From positions 35,642,898 to 35,706,897 of the forward strand of contig NC_092577.1 of assembly GCF_037975245.1 (NCBI RefSeq): a DNA stretch of 64,000 nt. Direction: 5' to 3'. The translations under genes were made by a program, and so were the position numbers. This document shows positions 22,803 to 35,747 of the stretch, piece after piece; position 1 is the first letter of the stretch, and every line of letters starts with the position of its first letter. The notes under the pieces are model-generated. The model worked only from the letters and a program-made list of their open reading frames with translations, was not told the DNA's origin and ran no database searches. The stretch comes from Apostichopus japonicus. Lineage: Eukaryota; Echinodermata; Holothuroidea; Aspidochirotida; Stichopodidae.

Positions 22803-25477
22803 CGCAAATACCTTCATTCTCACCTCAACCTTGGCTTCCATTTCATAGCAAGCCAACATCTACAATTGTGTAGAGATCTAAATATCTACTGAGGCATATA
22901 TATGTTGCATAACTTCATGTTCGATTCTATTTCCCTTTATTTTATTATATAAGTAACGACACAGTATGCGTAAATAATGACGAATTCCCAATAAAGTGCA
23001 CGATTTCACTTTCACGTTAGGCATGTATGCAGTTTACTTATCGTGACCTCTGTTTCGATCATAGTTTCTGTTGCAAGTTGATATCAAACGTTAATATAAT
23101 TAAAGTGTAAACTAAGCTGAGGGCTCTATAAAATTAAAGTGTAAACTTAGCTGAGGGCTATAAAGTTAACGATTTGAATATTTTTTTTATTTTTTATAAA
23201 ATCTTGCTGTATAGATTTACTACAGTGAATTGTAACCTGTTAATCACATAATTTAATTTTAGACTTCGCATGTACATCAACCGACAATACGTCTTTTGAA
23301 ATATGGCCATCCACTCTACCCCCCCCCCCCCAACCACACATAAATAAATAAAAAATAACAAATAAAAACCAATGAAAGTTCTCTCTGTTTATAGTGATTT
23401 GGGTGACTCATTGACAGCATTTTGGGCTCTACTTCAAGTAAAGTATCCAGTGAGCATTGAAAGGAAATGTTACAATATGACGAAGGGTACACATTTTTAA
23501 GGAAAGTGAAGATGCGATTTTATTTCAGAGAGCAAAACAAAATCACCTCAAAACGTCCTGACACAATGAACCCTCTATGTATTCTGTTCCATAAATTCCA
23601 TTGTTGAAATGATTTTAATTAAACAGAAGCAATGGATGATGCACGTCCGTTAAACTTAATAAAAGCCATGCATGATGAGATCATGTTGATTCTTATGTTG
23701 TTTCAGATCTAAGCAAAGTGTGGACATAACAACTCCCTGTTGTGGGAGACTATATTACTATGAGGTATTGTATCCAAATTGTTGATTGGTTGAATCACAA
23801 CACACCTGCAGGAATATTACTATTAATTAACAGATTGCATCAAAGAGCCAATTTCAAGTGCAGCATAATTTCCAAGAAAGCACCGCCTATAGGCGTGCCG
23901 TCTAGAAATGAACACCTGCGTTCTAAAAACATCGTACAGTTCTAGAAGGATGAAAAGTAGGTCACAGAACAAAAGAAAACAGACAAGGATAGACACTCTA
24001 CCACTTATATAGTACATCTAAGTACTATCTTCGAAGTGACTACAATGGAAGTAACAAACGTCGCAGAATCAATTACATCATATGCCATAAAATTCATCAT
24101 AGTATTATTCATGACATTGTTCCTGGTAAATTTGTTTTGAATAAGGCAGCACATTATGTTCCTTATCTGTTCGTTAACTGTCACATACGATACTACATAA
24201 ATTAGCCGCGACATGAAGTTTAGTTTTTCTTAAGCATCTAATATCTAAAATGTTCCCTGTAATATTTACTCTTTAATACACGAATGCCTATATCGAAAGT
24301 TTTTAAAGAATCGATGAATAAACTCGCCTTCACTTTGTAAGCTTACACAATAGATTGATTGACATGTGTTCTTCCATACATCCATAAGTGCAAAAGAGGA
24401 ACTACATAAAACTACGTGCTGCAATGCTTCGGTACCGATACTTGACAGTTTTTTTTAAAGTTGATTTATGTCTTCAATTGGACAAAATATAAAAGCTACA
24501 AGTTAGAAAAAATGAGAAACCACAGTAAGTTCTCACAACCTCTGTTAATATTTGAAAATGCCCTTGTTTTGTGACCTTTCCGTCGCATCATAAGTATTTG
24601 ACTTGTTAAAGTGCAGAATAAAGCAAACATTATATTGTGTCTCTATTAAAATATGAATTAAGAGCATGTTTTATTCGGAATGGCTCCACTAACATCGAAC
24701 TGCTGAGTAGTGACGCGAGCAGAATTTCCAAGGTGTTTTTGTGGGTGGATGAAGATAAGTGATGATTCTTAAATGCAATGACCAGAGGTGAATGAAGGGT
24801 TTTTAAAGGAGGCTATAGAGCTGGGGGGGGGGGGCGTTGAATCCGTTTCCCATGTAGTGGATCTGAGGGTACTCCCCCAGAAAATACTTCAAAGGGTAAT
24901 GGGAGTATTCGCAACTTTTATTTTCAGTGTATGACCTTAATACACAGAACTTCCACGTACAATGTGTTTCGACAACTTCACAAAAACAACCAAACTTTTA
25001 TGACTTTTAACTATGGAAACTATATCCAATCGTCAACAACTGAAACACGGATACGATACTTTTTCATTTGTAACCTATGTCTGTTCACGCAAAGGAGACT
25101 TGTTGATTTGCTCCGTGTACACTATCAGACAGTATAACACTGTTCGCTACGAGGGGTGCGAGGATTTGTAACGCTGTTGACAATGTGAGTGTGAGGATTC
25201 ATAACACTGTTGACAAAAAGAGTTTGAGGATTAGTATAGCTTTCTTATTTCAAGAGTAATGTTTAGGGTTACCATATCAATCTACTTGCATCCATTTTTG
25301 TAGGATTGTGTTCACGACATTATCTCTCTAATAATCCTCTGACTTGTTCGCCAATTCTAGTTTATTTCTAATTTAAGAGGTATTTTTCTTCACTTAACGT
25401 TCACAATATTGTGACCAACACTACGTTATTCCGGTAGAGACGGCGTCTTAATTCGATCTTAATAAAAATTGTTAAAA
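22803..25477. other. B2/C2 divergent intergenic region
   Basis: This 2.68-kb spacer is collinear with 7206-9871. It has an extra ~31-bp tandem duplication (about 23098-23160) and shorter poly-C (near 23320) and poly-G (near 24823) runs. It should contain the B2 and C2 promoters. I see no gene. Confidence 0.6.
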
Positions 25478-28008
25478 ATGGATACGGAAAAGAACCCTTT
25501 TTTGCGGAATGACAACCACAAGCCACGCTCGAATCGGGAGTTTCCCTTATCGCTTATGATGGTTATGTGGAGCCTTGGATTGATAGACTGGTCATCACCT
25601 AAACAGGATATTCGTGGCGACCATCCTCCTTTCGTAGCAGGTAAGGAATGATGCTTTTCAAATAACAGTAATTATAAGTAGTATGTTGTGTACTATCATT
25701 AGACTAACTTTAGTTAATCTACCTTATAATCTACCGTTAAGGAAATTTACCGTAGACGACGGATACTGAATTTTAAAAATTCTAAAATCTAAGCATTGGT
25801 TGTAACAAGTGCACGTGTCTTTGTTGTCATCAAGAAGCTAGCTCTGGTAGTCCATAGCAAGTGCTTTCCTCTCATAGTTGTAGCTACTGTATACGTTCGT
25901 GCATGCGTAAATACTGAAATTCTCAAAACTATTATTTTTGCATTCATTTATTTCATAGAAGGAAAGACTGGCAATGAAACTTACGGGATTTTATAGAAGG
26001 GATAACAAAACAACAATAATCGCAAGTGGCTTTTTACTAAACGTTTATTCCAAGTGGGGTCGTTTAGCGATAAATCTCTACACGGTCACAGCCGTAATGT
26101 CTGTTTAATTCAAGTTGAGAGCTAAAATTTATTACGGGAAATCCTGTCCTTGCAACTTTTGACATGCGGGATTTGAAATCAAAATTGCGGGCATCGCGCA
26201 CTTACAATATCTTCTCTTCTCTCGAATTTTGACTTCACGCGCAAAAGTATCTGATAGTATGACAAATGCCAGTGAAAGGTGTCATGGATGATAATATTCA
26301 AAAGCTGTTACAGTATAGTGTCTAAATTAGTTTGTTGTGTATTCCGTGTTTTTCCTTTGAATTCCTGGCTACGCGCCTGGTTTTTCATTCTTTCAGAAAG
26401 TTCTATAAGAAAAGAATTAAATAAGTAAATAAATGGCAGCGGTGCGTCTGAACAAGCATAACATAGATATATTTAATGTCATTGTAAACAAGTTATAGTT
26501 TTCACTACAATTACTATTTTACTACTTTTACTATAAAAGTACATCAAGTTAGATCAACAACTTCATTGATGAAGTAAGTGATAACCCATTGTTCAATTGT
26601 TCAATTACTCACATATCATCCCACCCCTACTTACCCCAACACACACACTTTTCCCTCCTCAAATAGTAATTTATACTTTGGCAACATATATGCAGTTTTA
26701 TTTATATTCATGTATTCATTTTGATCTGTTTTCTTTTAATCTAGGCTTGGTTAGACATATGCTAATAAAAAAATACTTCCTATGGAATACCGACTTTTGA
26801 AAAAGTTTGTCTTAAAGTTGCGATCAACATTGTGAAGCAAAATTTGCATGAAGTTTCCTGCAACATATTTATATTAACGTCAATTTGTTTTTCTTATTTG
26901 ATTTTACTGGGAAGTCAACGGTAGTAGGTGGAAAAGACGGCTACTCTGTTTGACGTCACGATTGTATCTAACCCTCCTGCTGTCAGTTACTGCGTTGTGT
27001 GGATATAAATTCATTGACAAGTACTTCGGCGAGTCGAATCATTTCTTCCACTTTGCTTCTTATTTCATCACTTACTGGCCATTAATGGCTGTGCCTCAAC
27101 TCATCTGTTTCTTGACAACTATTTGTAGATGGTTTCATAATAATAATAATTTCAGCGACGACAGAGAAGATCATTGGTGGAATGTTCTAAGCGAACCATC
27201 CGTTTCGAAACGGTTATATCCGTTCCACTTATCAAAATTACAACCTCCTAAACTGAAGTACCTCTTCCTCTTTTGTTTATGTGGGATAATTAATATAATT
27301 ATGGAGACAATTCACTTTTGTATTTACACCAATCCCCCCCAATCCTTGAAAGATGGCATATACAAATCTGGAGAATTCGTTTCCACAATACTCAACATGT
27401 GGTTCTTCTCATTATTTTGTTATTTCTTATTCCTTCAACGCTTAGCATTGGAGAGTCATTTTGATTATCTAATATGGTTCGTCAGGAAACACACAGGTTG
27501 CCTAGTGGACTGTCAAATGAAGCTGAACGAATGCCTTAGTGACTTTATTGGAATGAGGAGACTTATTCGACCCTGGATTACCTTTGTAATTTGCTCAACT
27601 TGTTTCGGTTTGGCGGTTTGTGTAGCTTGGAACTACAAAGTGATTGGTGAAGAAAAAGCGTACGTTGAAATGTTTACTATATGCGAGGAAAATTGTTCCA
27701 CGACGAGCTTAACAACACCACTGAAAGGTTTTGGTTACTTAGATGTACTTATATTCACAAATAAATTAACAGTCTTAATGTTGTCCCTTCTATCAGTGGG
27801 CGGAACAGACATTGTCTACATTTGGAAGAAATATACCTTTTATGTCAACATATTATGTTCTCCGAATAACGAACGGTTTTGGCGCAAGTTCTCAAAGCTA
27901 ATGAGAAAATTAGAAGTGAACATTTCTGGAGATACTATTATTGATAAGTTGCTACCTGTCCTATTGCTAGCGTTTGGTATACTCGGTATTCATAACTTTG
28001 ACTTCTGA
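25478..28008 (+). CDS. GR-like seven-helix receptor C2 (two exons)
   Basis: Exon 1 is 25478-25640 (MDTEKNP, donor G|GTAAGG) and exon 2 is 26915-28008 (acceptor ACTGGGAAG), phase 1 (G|TC, Val), 418 residues. It differs from C1 by one fewer Asn in the AAT-encoded run, Asp-Tyr for Asp-Asn after segment 4, the split-codon residue and a few silent changes. All motifs of C1 are kept: YWPL, FCYFLFLQR, RPWITF, CEENC and GGTDIVYIW. The donor (CAG|GTAAGG) is stronger than that of C1. The reading frame is intact. Confidence 0.75.
25641..26914 (+). other. Intron of C2
   Basis: This ~1.27-kb intron matches that of C1, apart from the insertion of a transposon end at 26364-26379. Confidence 0.55.
26364..26379 (-). 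mobile_element. Solo hAT-like terminal repeat
   Basis: CCTGGCTACGCGCCTG in the C2 intron is, on the minus strand, CAGGCGCGTAGCCAGG. It matches the terminal inverted repeat of the element at 34334-35747 at 15 of 16 positions. The C1 intron has only a few unrelated bases here. It looks like an excision scar or a residue of a rearranged copy. Confidence 0.5.
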
Positions 28009-29009
28009 TTCTTGGTAATTTACATACGAAAAAGAAATTCATTCTTGAATTAGTTGCTTAAACTCAAATCTGGTCATTTGTATAATTGCATTTTTGCTAC
28101 ACTAATTTATACACAAAAGCAAAACAGAATTTGTTCAATTTACCAACAAATTCAAAATTTAAGAAAATCTTTTAATATTCTACAATAGAGATCGTCAGAT
28201 AGTTAAAGCGAATGATACCTCATGTCGTTTATTTGCCTACGTCTTACTACCAAAATATGTTTTCATAAAATGGAAACCATGATATTGGAAATCAATGAAT
28301 GCCTTAGCTATCTGATGCTGATGCAGTTCTTATCTTTGTAAGTCGATTTTTCGCTTGGAATGGCGACATGATGAAACAAAACTGATTTGTATTGCTTTCG
28401 CGAACTGATCTCTGTGTTGACGGGCCCAGCTATTATCCAGACGGATGTATTTGCATATCTCTTTTGGGTCGTAACAGCAATGTATTTTTAGTCTATGCAT
28501 GGTAAATGTATTTATTGTTCCAAGTAATGTTATTTGAATGTTAAAACTATGATATTGTATATAATTTTAAACACAGAGTTAACCAAGTTTGTGAGAAAAA
28601 ATTAAGTTTAATATGTTCGAAACCATTACAAAGCACTACTATCATTTTATATTGTATATCTACGAAACACATTGAACGTATACTCAATGAATTCATCGCG
28701 TCTTGATATAGTACTCTTATTACAAAATATAAAAAAAAAAGATGTCCTGTAAATTAATTTAGACTTAATGCCACACTTGGTTTGGTATGTCAAATACGAT
28801 TGACTTTTCCAAATTTAATTGCGCTGGTTCTGTTTTGTGTGAATATATGCCAGAATTATCGAGACATATCAACTTGTATGTATGCTAAAACTCCTAAATG
28901 CATTAACCACTGCAAAGTCTGAAATTGAAATACATTTTCATGGCCAGATTTAAAAATCATTAAATGTTATACTTGACATGGTTGTACTTTATTATTTCTT
29001 AACTGCATT

Positions 29010-29298
29010 TTGTACACAATTAAGATTAAAGATTCTCCTCTTTGTTCAATTTGTAATAGAGAAAATGAAACGCTTGATCACTGTTTTTGGTTTTGTATAT
29101 ATGTAAACAAGTTTTGGCATAAAGCCTGTAATTGTTGTTTAAAGGACAACTTAGATATAAATATGTCAACTACTCAATTTTGGATTTACAGATGACATTA
29201 AACACCCTATGAATTGTTTTATTCTGCAAGTTAAAAATGATATTTTCTTCTGTAAAGTAAACAACTTGGTACCAGATTTGATTACTTTTTATGCATGA
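29010..29298 (+). mobile_element. LINE ORF2 C-terminal fragment, copy 2
   Basis: Same remnant as 13301-13588, with the Cys-Cys-His-Cys pattern intact but one extra T near 29180 that breaks the frame. The lesion differs from copy 1, consistent with neutral decay after duplication. Confidence 0.6.
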
Positions 29299-31203
29299 AA
29301 CCAGAGAAGGTTCAACGTTCTTAACTTTGGACAAGACAATGGTGGATCAGGTATGGCATGTGTGTCTGCCAATAGCTTGCCTTTTAACGGAGTAAACCTG
29401 TACATGGACAACAGTCAAATTCCATTGATAACCTGTATTTCATAACGATCTTAAGAAGTACGGGCAATGGGTGGAACGACTTAATCATACGAAGCATGAC
29501 AATATATTTTAGTGATATGTTTTGCTATCTGATGGATGTCTTAACTCATATTGGAATTTGTACAAGGAAAAAACACGTTCATTATCGATTCCTAAATGTG
29601 TTAAGGTAGTTTAATTTAAATAAGATCACACTTTTCTTATTCTTCAATGCTCTAAAACAAACCCAATAGGTTAAAGGGTATATTAAGTACTTTTATATAA
29701 ACCAAAGAAAACGAAATGTCAAGAGATATTTTTAAACAGATAGGAGAAGTAAACATAGTACATGGGGAAGAAACTGTTACTGTTTAGCAACCCTCTATTA
29801 TGTCATTTCGTCAACGATGTGTTCGTTTTCCGCTACTATTAGTGGTAATTTGATTGTTGCTTCATTTTTAATATGGATTATATATGATTTATATATATTT
29901 TCATCGTGGCCACATTTACCTGAACCCGGAAAAGGCTTTTGTATTTAAAGAACATATTTCGTTGGTGAATGATTTGAGTAGTGCAATGATTCGTCAGTAA
30001 CGAAGAGGATAAGTTCCTCTTTCACTTTAATCTGTCAATTGAATATAAGGTTCACTATGTCACGTTCTCTGAGAAATGTTCTTGCCACGCAGCGAGAAAA
30101 CCCAAACATGCTTTGTTATGTTCTGTTTGGTAAGTCTTTCGTTACGGAAGTCAGCTTGCAGCAAATTAGTTTTTGTTTACGTTCTGTTGAAGTACTGACA
30201 TAATATTTGTTATATCGAGATATATTACAGTGTCATTCTGTAGGCTTCGGTTCCTCTAGTTTCCCTTACAGGCTATCAGGTGAGTTACTCGACCTACCTC
30301 TCATACAAACACATACCCATGATAGTATTCGTAAAGCATGGACACTATATTAATGTACAAGTGTCAACGCATATACAATACAACAAAAGAGCATATTACA
30401 GTTTTACGCCACTCAATAATATGCAGATCAATAACAAATAATGTTATCTTTATATATTTCCATTTTGGAAAATCATCTGTGTTGCTGAAAGGTGTTCCTA
30501 AACTTACAGGGCCACACAGGTGTGAGGATTTCCAATTCTGTATAAATGCTATCACTAATTTGATAGACTGATTTCATACTCTTGGTATAATTGTTTGCAG
30601 GTAATTCTTTTCGGTTAGGGAAACAATTATGTTACCGAGCCTCATGCTTGAAAGCAACGGCTTGAAAATGGGGACATATAGGATAAGGGACGGCCACCGA
30701 TTGAATTTGTTCAAATTGGATGAGAGCTTATTCCGCCTTTATCATTTTACCTGCGCTTTTTTTGTTTTTGTTTTAACAGGGGCACAAATTTCTTGTTACA
30801 CAGGTTTTATGGTTAGCCTGCAGATCCTCGTTTTATGAGTCTAAGCATTTTATGCCTTAAAACAGGGTTTAAATTAAAGGTTCTATAGTCAGTAGTGATT
30901 TCGCGCTCGCGAATAACTTACTCTTACCAATATGTTCGTTAAAAATCGGTAGCTATTTATACTTGATTTTGGTGCTTCCTTTTCCGAGAAATCCTCGATC
31001 CACCACTACTGGTATTTGCCTAGATATTACGTCATAGCTGTGCAGTAACATTGTTATGTAAGAAACCTAGATGACTGAAAGTGTCAACCAGGATATATAT
31101 ATATATATATATATATTTCAATTCTATTTCAATTCTATAGATTAATATATATGTGTGTGCGGGCGTGTGTGGGTGTATGCACGTGCGTTTGTTTTTCTAT
31201 CTG

Positions 31204-31351
31204 ACCGAGGACTTGAACAAAAGAATTCCAGGTCCTCGGTTGTGATTTCTAAAGAATCACCACGTCCTCGGAAGAATTTCTATTGTATGGGGTATTGTTA
31301 AGGTTAGGGTACGTGGATTTGAACAATGGAAAATACAATGGGGTCCTCGGT
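31204..31351. mobile_element. MITE-like element with ACCGAGGAC ends, copy 2
   Basis: Duplicate of 15494-15641 in the upstream region of A3, same length and same 9-bp inverted ends. Confidence 0.45.
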
Positions 31352-31460
31352 TGGAATGTAAAACCAACATGTGTGTGTGTGTGTGCGTGTACGCCCGTAT
31401 CACGGTGCTTGTGTGGATGTGTGTGAGTGAAGGAATCCTATAGATAAGAGAAAGTTTCAA

Positions 31461-31513
31461 CTAGTCTGCTTCCTTGTTCCTTGTATAAACCTTTCACTTC
31501 CTGATCAGCCAAT
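31461..31513 (+). promoter_or_regulatory. Conserved upstream block of A3 with CCAAT box
   Basis: Same block as 15751-15803, with CCAAT at 31509-31513, about 125 bases before the A3 start codon. Confidence 0.4.
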
Positions 31514-31638
31514 ATAAAGTTTGTGTCAGTTTCATATTGCAGATTTTAAGCATCGCGAGAATTTATAAACAAGTTGTATATTAAATAGTTCTTTACAGAA
31601 TTAGTTCTTGCTTGTGAACAGAAATAGAAAAGGCAAAG

Positions 31639-33703
31639 ATGGATACTAACAACGAAAGACATCTTCTTAATTCGAGTCCATTGTCGGTAAACTATGGTAA
31701 TGGAGAGATGAGGAATGTGAACAACTGTTTAAAAGCTTTAATGTGGCTTCATGGCGTTGTGACTTGGCCGTTGTCTACAGGGACAATTTCTGCAATGTTT
31801 GATGATCACGGTAAATTTAAGGGTTTTTGTTTTATTTAAATGCAAAACTTTATGTTTACAAAGAAGGACCGAGAATTAGAAATACATAATCACTTAAAAA
31901 AATCATGATCCGCTTTGTTTCAATGTTAAGTAAAATACTTTCTAATCATATTAATAGAAATTGTTTGTTTGTCATTTATTATCATTTTGGTTATCCGATA
32001 AGTGATATCATAGTTTAATTGCCTCCCTTGGAACACCAATGTTGTCTAAAAATGATAAAATATAACATGAGAGCAGTGCTTGAAGTATGTCATCAACCCT
32101 CACCTGTTAAATCAGCAAAAGCAAGACAAGAAAAATATGTATACACAAACTATGTATACAATATATATATATTTATATAATACAAACTTTGTACACAATA
32201 TATATAATACAAACTTTGTGAGATAATACAAGTTAAACCCTCGAATTACGGATTTCGAGAATGGTGTTTCTTCAATGAAGTAATATGCCATTAGAAAGCT
32301 TTTTTTCCATTTACGTTGGCTTTCTTCATCTGTATTATAAAGAAGGTACTTTTACAAACGATTGGTTGACAAAGTAATATGTCACTGCCACAAAGTATCG
32401 GTAAACAGGTATTACTGTAAGAAAAACGGGAACATTACGTTGTTTAAATGAATCTTATAAGAAATTAAAATGGATGGAATCTGATGTACTTGTTATTTAA
32501 ATAAGAATTAAATAAGAAGAATATATAAGTGAGTAAAGTAAAGTTGCATGAATATTTATTTTGATCAAATTTCCTCAACTTTATTTTGATTTTCCAGATA
32601 AAAAGAGGTGGAAGGAACGATTGACGTTCATCTCCTCGTTGATCTCTCTCGTGGTTTTAACATTTACGTCTACGGTAGCTCTACTATTGTACTTATACTG
32701 TTATTTTGGAAAGATTGACCATTTCTTACGTTTTGTGTCGTACCAATGCTACTGGCCATCTCTGATGTCAGCCCTGATAATATGCTTGGCAGCTTTAATC
32801 AAGAACCAGGTTGGAAAGCGAAGGAAAATCTCATGGGTAAAAGTGTTTAGCGTAAAATGTTGTGCAAGAATAATGTCCAGTTTTACACCCAAAACTGGGA
32901 CGATTCCTCTTCCAAAGTGCTCGGCATTCCTGATCTTGTACCTGTTAGTTCCAACAGTTCATTCTGCACTCAAGTTAACATTCTTCATAACACTCGAGAC
33001 GGAATGTCAAAATTGTCCAGAATATCTTTGGTTAATTTCTGAAATTTCAGTTGCCTACTTTTTTTCAATGTTTTGCTACTTTTTATATTTGAATCGCATT
33101 CACCTTGAGCGTGAGAGCGAGATTGCCTCGAAGTTCATCCAACAGCACGTTGGAGAGTTTGACGAATGTATTTCCACGGTTACAACATTCTTCAGAGAAT
33201 ACTACCAGCTTAGAAATATATTGGTACCATGGCTCAATTTCGTTATTTTCAATTCAACATTTGGACTGACTGTGTTTTTTACGTGGAATTTTAATGAAAT
33301 CGTATTACCCTCATCTACCACTTCTGTGCCCATTACAGATTCGTATGTTCCTTCTCATCACAGTGAACGTGGAGTGTGCAGCTACACGTGTGATCGGGAA
33401 CAATTTTTGCATGAAGATAACACTTTCGTCCTCTATAATTTAGTCGTGTTATGGAGACATGTAATGATCGCCATTTTACCTTACTACGCTGCAAATGCCT
33501 TGGACATCAAATACGTGTGGACTGATTTCAAAATGGAAGTCAAATTCATGTATTCGGGAGGAGAGAGAAAGTTCTGGAAGGATCTGACTAATTATATGGA
33601 TACGTTACATCCCAATACAACAGCTGACACCATTGGTAGTTTTATTTTTCCCTTTAGTGGATTCGCATCTGCATTTTTAAGCGGAAAACAGCAAAACTTT
33701 TAA
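31639..33703 (+). CDS. GR-like seven-helix receptor A3 (two exons)
   Basis: Exon 1 is 31639-31810 (MDTNNERH, donor GTAAAT). Exon 2 is 32598-33703 (acceptor ATTTTCCAG), phase 1 (G|AT, Asp), 425 residues. Approximate membrane segments are 68-93, 103-125, 166-188, 200-222, 265-287, 334-356 and 402-420. Basic stretches KKRWKER (before segment 1), GKRRK (after segment 2) and the ~43-residue loop after segment 4 are on one side, so the N-terminus is cytosolic and the C-terminus outside. CSYTC is at 318-322 in the segment 5-6 loop. It is the intact counterpart of A2. Segment 7 lacks the TYhhhhhQF motif typical of insect GRs, so the family call is by topology and overall pattern. Confidence 0.78.
31811..32597 (+). 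other. Intron of A3
   Basis: This 787-bp intron is collinear with that of A2, including the AATACAAACTTTGT-like AT-rich repeats. I see nothing else. Confidence 0.65.
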
Positions 33704-34333
33704 TCCGTTATAAACAAGCAAAACCTTTATGTTCTTCGGTCTTGTTGATTAAGGGAAGAATTTTAAGCAAAGATGGACGTAATCCGTGGAAATCAAAGGA
33801 ACCGCTAGCTTAATCGAATACAAAAATTAGTTCAGGATAATATGCTATTTACGTTTTAATGCATCCTACGGAACTGATTTTTTAAAGACATGTCAACTTG
33901 TTGGGTACATCAATACCGGAATTATGACAAGAAACAACATTAGTTATTTTACATCGAGTTGGGTGTTTTCGTCTTAAGGTTTTGCCTGCTAGCAAATGGT
34001 ATTTAATATAGCGACATAGATATATCAATAAATACGCTAAATTAGATGTTACATTTTACCGTTTTCAGTTGATATGTATACTCATGTATACTCATGAGAG
34101 AGTTATATATACTTTGGTTTTAGATTCTCACTCCGTTACTAATGTCTATTTCGTGCGAACAGCCAAGAAGTTTATTTTTAAGAACTACAAAAATGTATTT
34201 CTCGTTTATGATACGAATCCATATTTAGTATTCCTGAAAATATCTAAAGGAATAGAAATTGTTTTTAATTATACTTCACTCGTACCTTCCGTCGATCTTA
34301 GGTTAACATTTTCAACACTTTCTCTGTGTCAAT
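33704..34333. other. 3' flank of A3
   Basis: The left part is nearly identical to the A2 flank. After about 33988 it diverges from units 1 and 2. It holds the A3 poly(A) signal and the interrupted version of the open stretch seen at 2749 and 18349. Confidence 0.6.
34027..34032 (+). terminator. Poly(A) signal of A3
   Basis: AATAAA about 325 bases after the A3 stop, equivalent to those after A1 and A2. Confidence 0.45.
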
Positions 34334-35747
34334 CAGGCGCGTATCCAGGATTTTCTAACCCGGGGGGCGCGAATTACTATCTAAGCGGAGCGCCACCATC
34401 GGTTGGCGCGCAGCGTACAAGAAAATTTCTGATTTTGATACCCCCCAGATCACCGGAAATAGCACTTTCTCGGGCTTGAAAATGAGCAACCAGATGAACA
34501 CTTTTGCCTGAGAACCAAGTATTTCCCAAAAGTTTTTTTTTTCCATCCATAACCTTTTTGAAGATTGTCACCAGTCACACATCATGTTCGACCTGATTGC
34601 ATGTCCTATGGATCATTGCTTTTGTAGGTGATTGTACGTCACGGCCCACAATATCCGAAAGCCCCACTTTTGAAGGTTTTAAGCCCATTATTTGTTGAGA
34701 ATTTGAAAATTCAGATTTCTCGTGAATAAAATCACTTGAAAACATACCCATAATGTTGGAAAAAATTCAATCTATGGACAAGCAATATAGATATATCGAT
34801 ATGTTGAACGCGCGCGGAGCGCGCGAAAAATTTTGGCTATTTTTCGGGCAAGTCATTACAGCCCCCAAATCCAATTGGGCTCCTACGCCTTTAACTACAC
34901 ACATAGACAGTTTTTGAGGCTGTTCATCGTACGTCGAACATTCATTTCAATGCTTACTGATATGATGTTATATCTGCTCTTTGCTTTACAAATTCGAACA
35001 GGCGTGTAGCGAGTAATTGCCAAGGGAGGGGCGAAGCCTGTAGGCAAACTATCGAAGCGAAGCGCCACCATGAGTTGGCGCGAAGCGTACAAGAAAAATT
35101 TTGGCCGAAAATGCCTCCCAGATCGCTGGAAATGACACTTCCCAGGCCTTGTAAGTTGCATCTAAGCATTGTCTATTTTGAAATTACTAGCGATGTCATA
35201 AAGAAAATTTGCTCGGGGGGGGGGGGGGCGGTCGCCCCCTTCCCGAAATGCGTCATGTACCCCGACGACTCGGTCGAGTTCAAGACCAGCCACAGTTGGT
35301 TCCATATAGCACAATTGTACAATTGTTTAAGGCGTCCATACACACACACGCGTTATGATAGTCTTGATAGACCATATATAGTATTTATATAGATACATTA
35401 GTGACAGAGGAAAAATGGAAATGTCAAAAATGGAGTTGTCGGTGTAAGGAGTAGGGTGAGGCGCACACCCCCTCCGTAATCCTTGATCTGTCACTGGCTA
35501 CCCTGTGTATATTATAGGGATCAGCGCTTTAACTATGTTCCTCTTTCTCTTCCCGAGGTCTTGGCTATCTTCTACTCGCTCCTTGTTTCCTTTTTCTCTC
35601 TTTTTTCTTTTTCTTTTCCCTTCCTTTCTCTCCTCCTTTTCTTTTTTTCCCCCTCCTTTTCCCTTTTTTCTTCTCTTTTTTCTCTCCTCTTTTCCTTACC
35701 CGGGGGGCGCGCGCCCCCAACGCCCCCCCCCCCTGGATACGCACCTG
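34334..35747. mobile_element. hAT-like non-autonomous DNA transposon, 1414 bp
   Basis: The segment begins CAGGCGCGTATCCAGG and ends CCTGGATACGCACCTG, a 16-bp inverted repeat with one mismatch. TCAAT flanks it on both sides (34329-34333 and 35748-35752), a 5-bp target duplication. Units 1 and 2 have an empty site here. Inside, a left-arm-like segment occurs twice (34334-34490 and 34999-35160, sharing GCGCCACCAT and GCGTACAAGAAAA), so it may be nested or a fused dimer. CG-rich palindromes (near 34810), a poly-G run and a polypyrimidine tract fill the rest. No transposase is visible. The CAGG-start ends resemble hAT elements, although 5 bp is short for hAT, so the superfamily is uncertain. Confidence 0.7.
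35553..35699. repeat. Polypyrimidine tract
   Basis: About 145 bases that are almost entirely C and T on the plus strand, inside the transposon next to its right end. Open stretches across it are artefacts of low complexity. Confidence 0.8.

Larger units (their letters stand above)
28009..31638. other. C2/A3 intergenic region
   Basis: Collinear with 12385-15928, carrying the LINE fragment, TA microsatellite, MITE-like element and A upstream block. About 65 bases near 28583-28650 are absent from copy 1. I see no gene. Confidence 0.6.
18269..33988. repeat. Tandem duplication unit, copy 2 (B2-C2-A3)
   Basis: The second ~15.7-kb copy, in the same order and orientation as 2669-18268. It differs by small indels: an extra ~31-bp tandem duplication near 23098-23160, about 65 extra bases near 28583-28650, an inserted 16-base transposon end at 26364, and microsatellite lengths. 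Confidence 0.75.
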
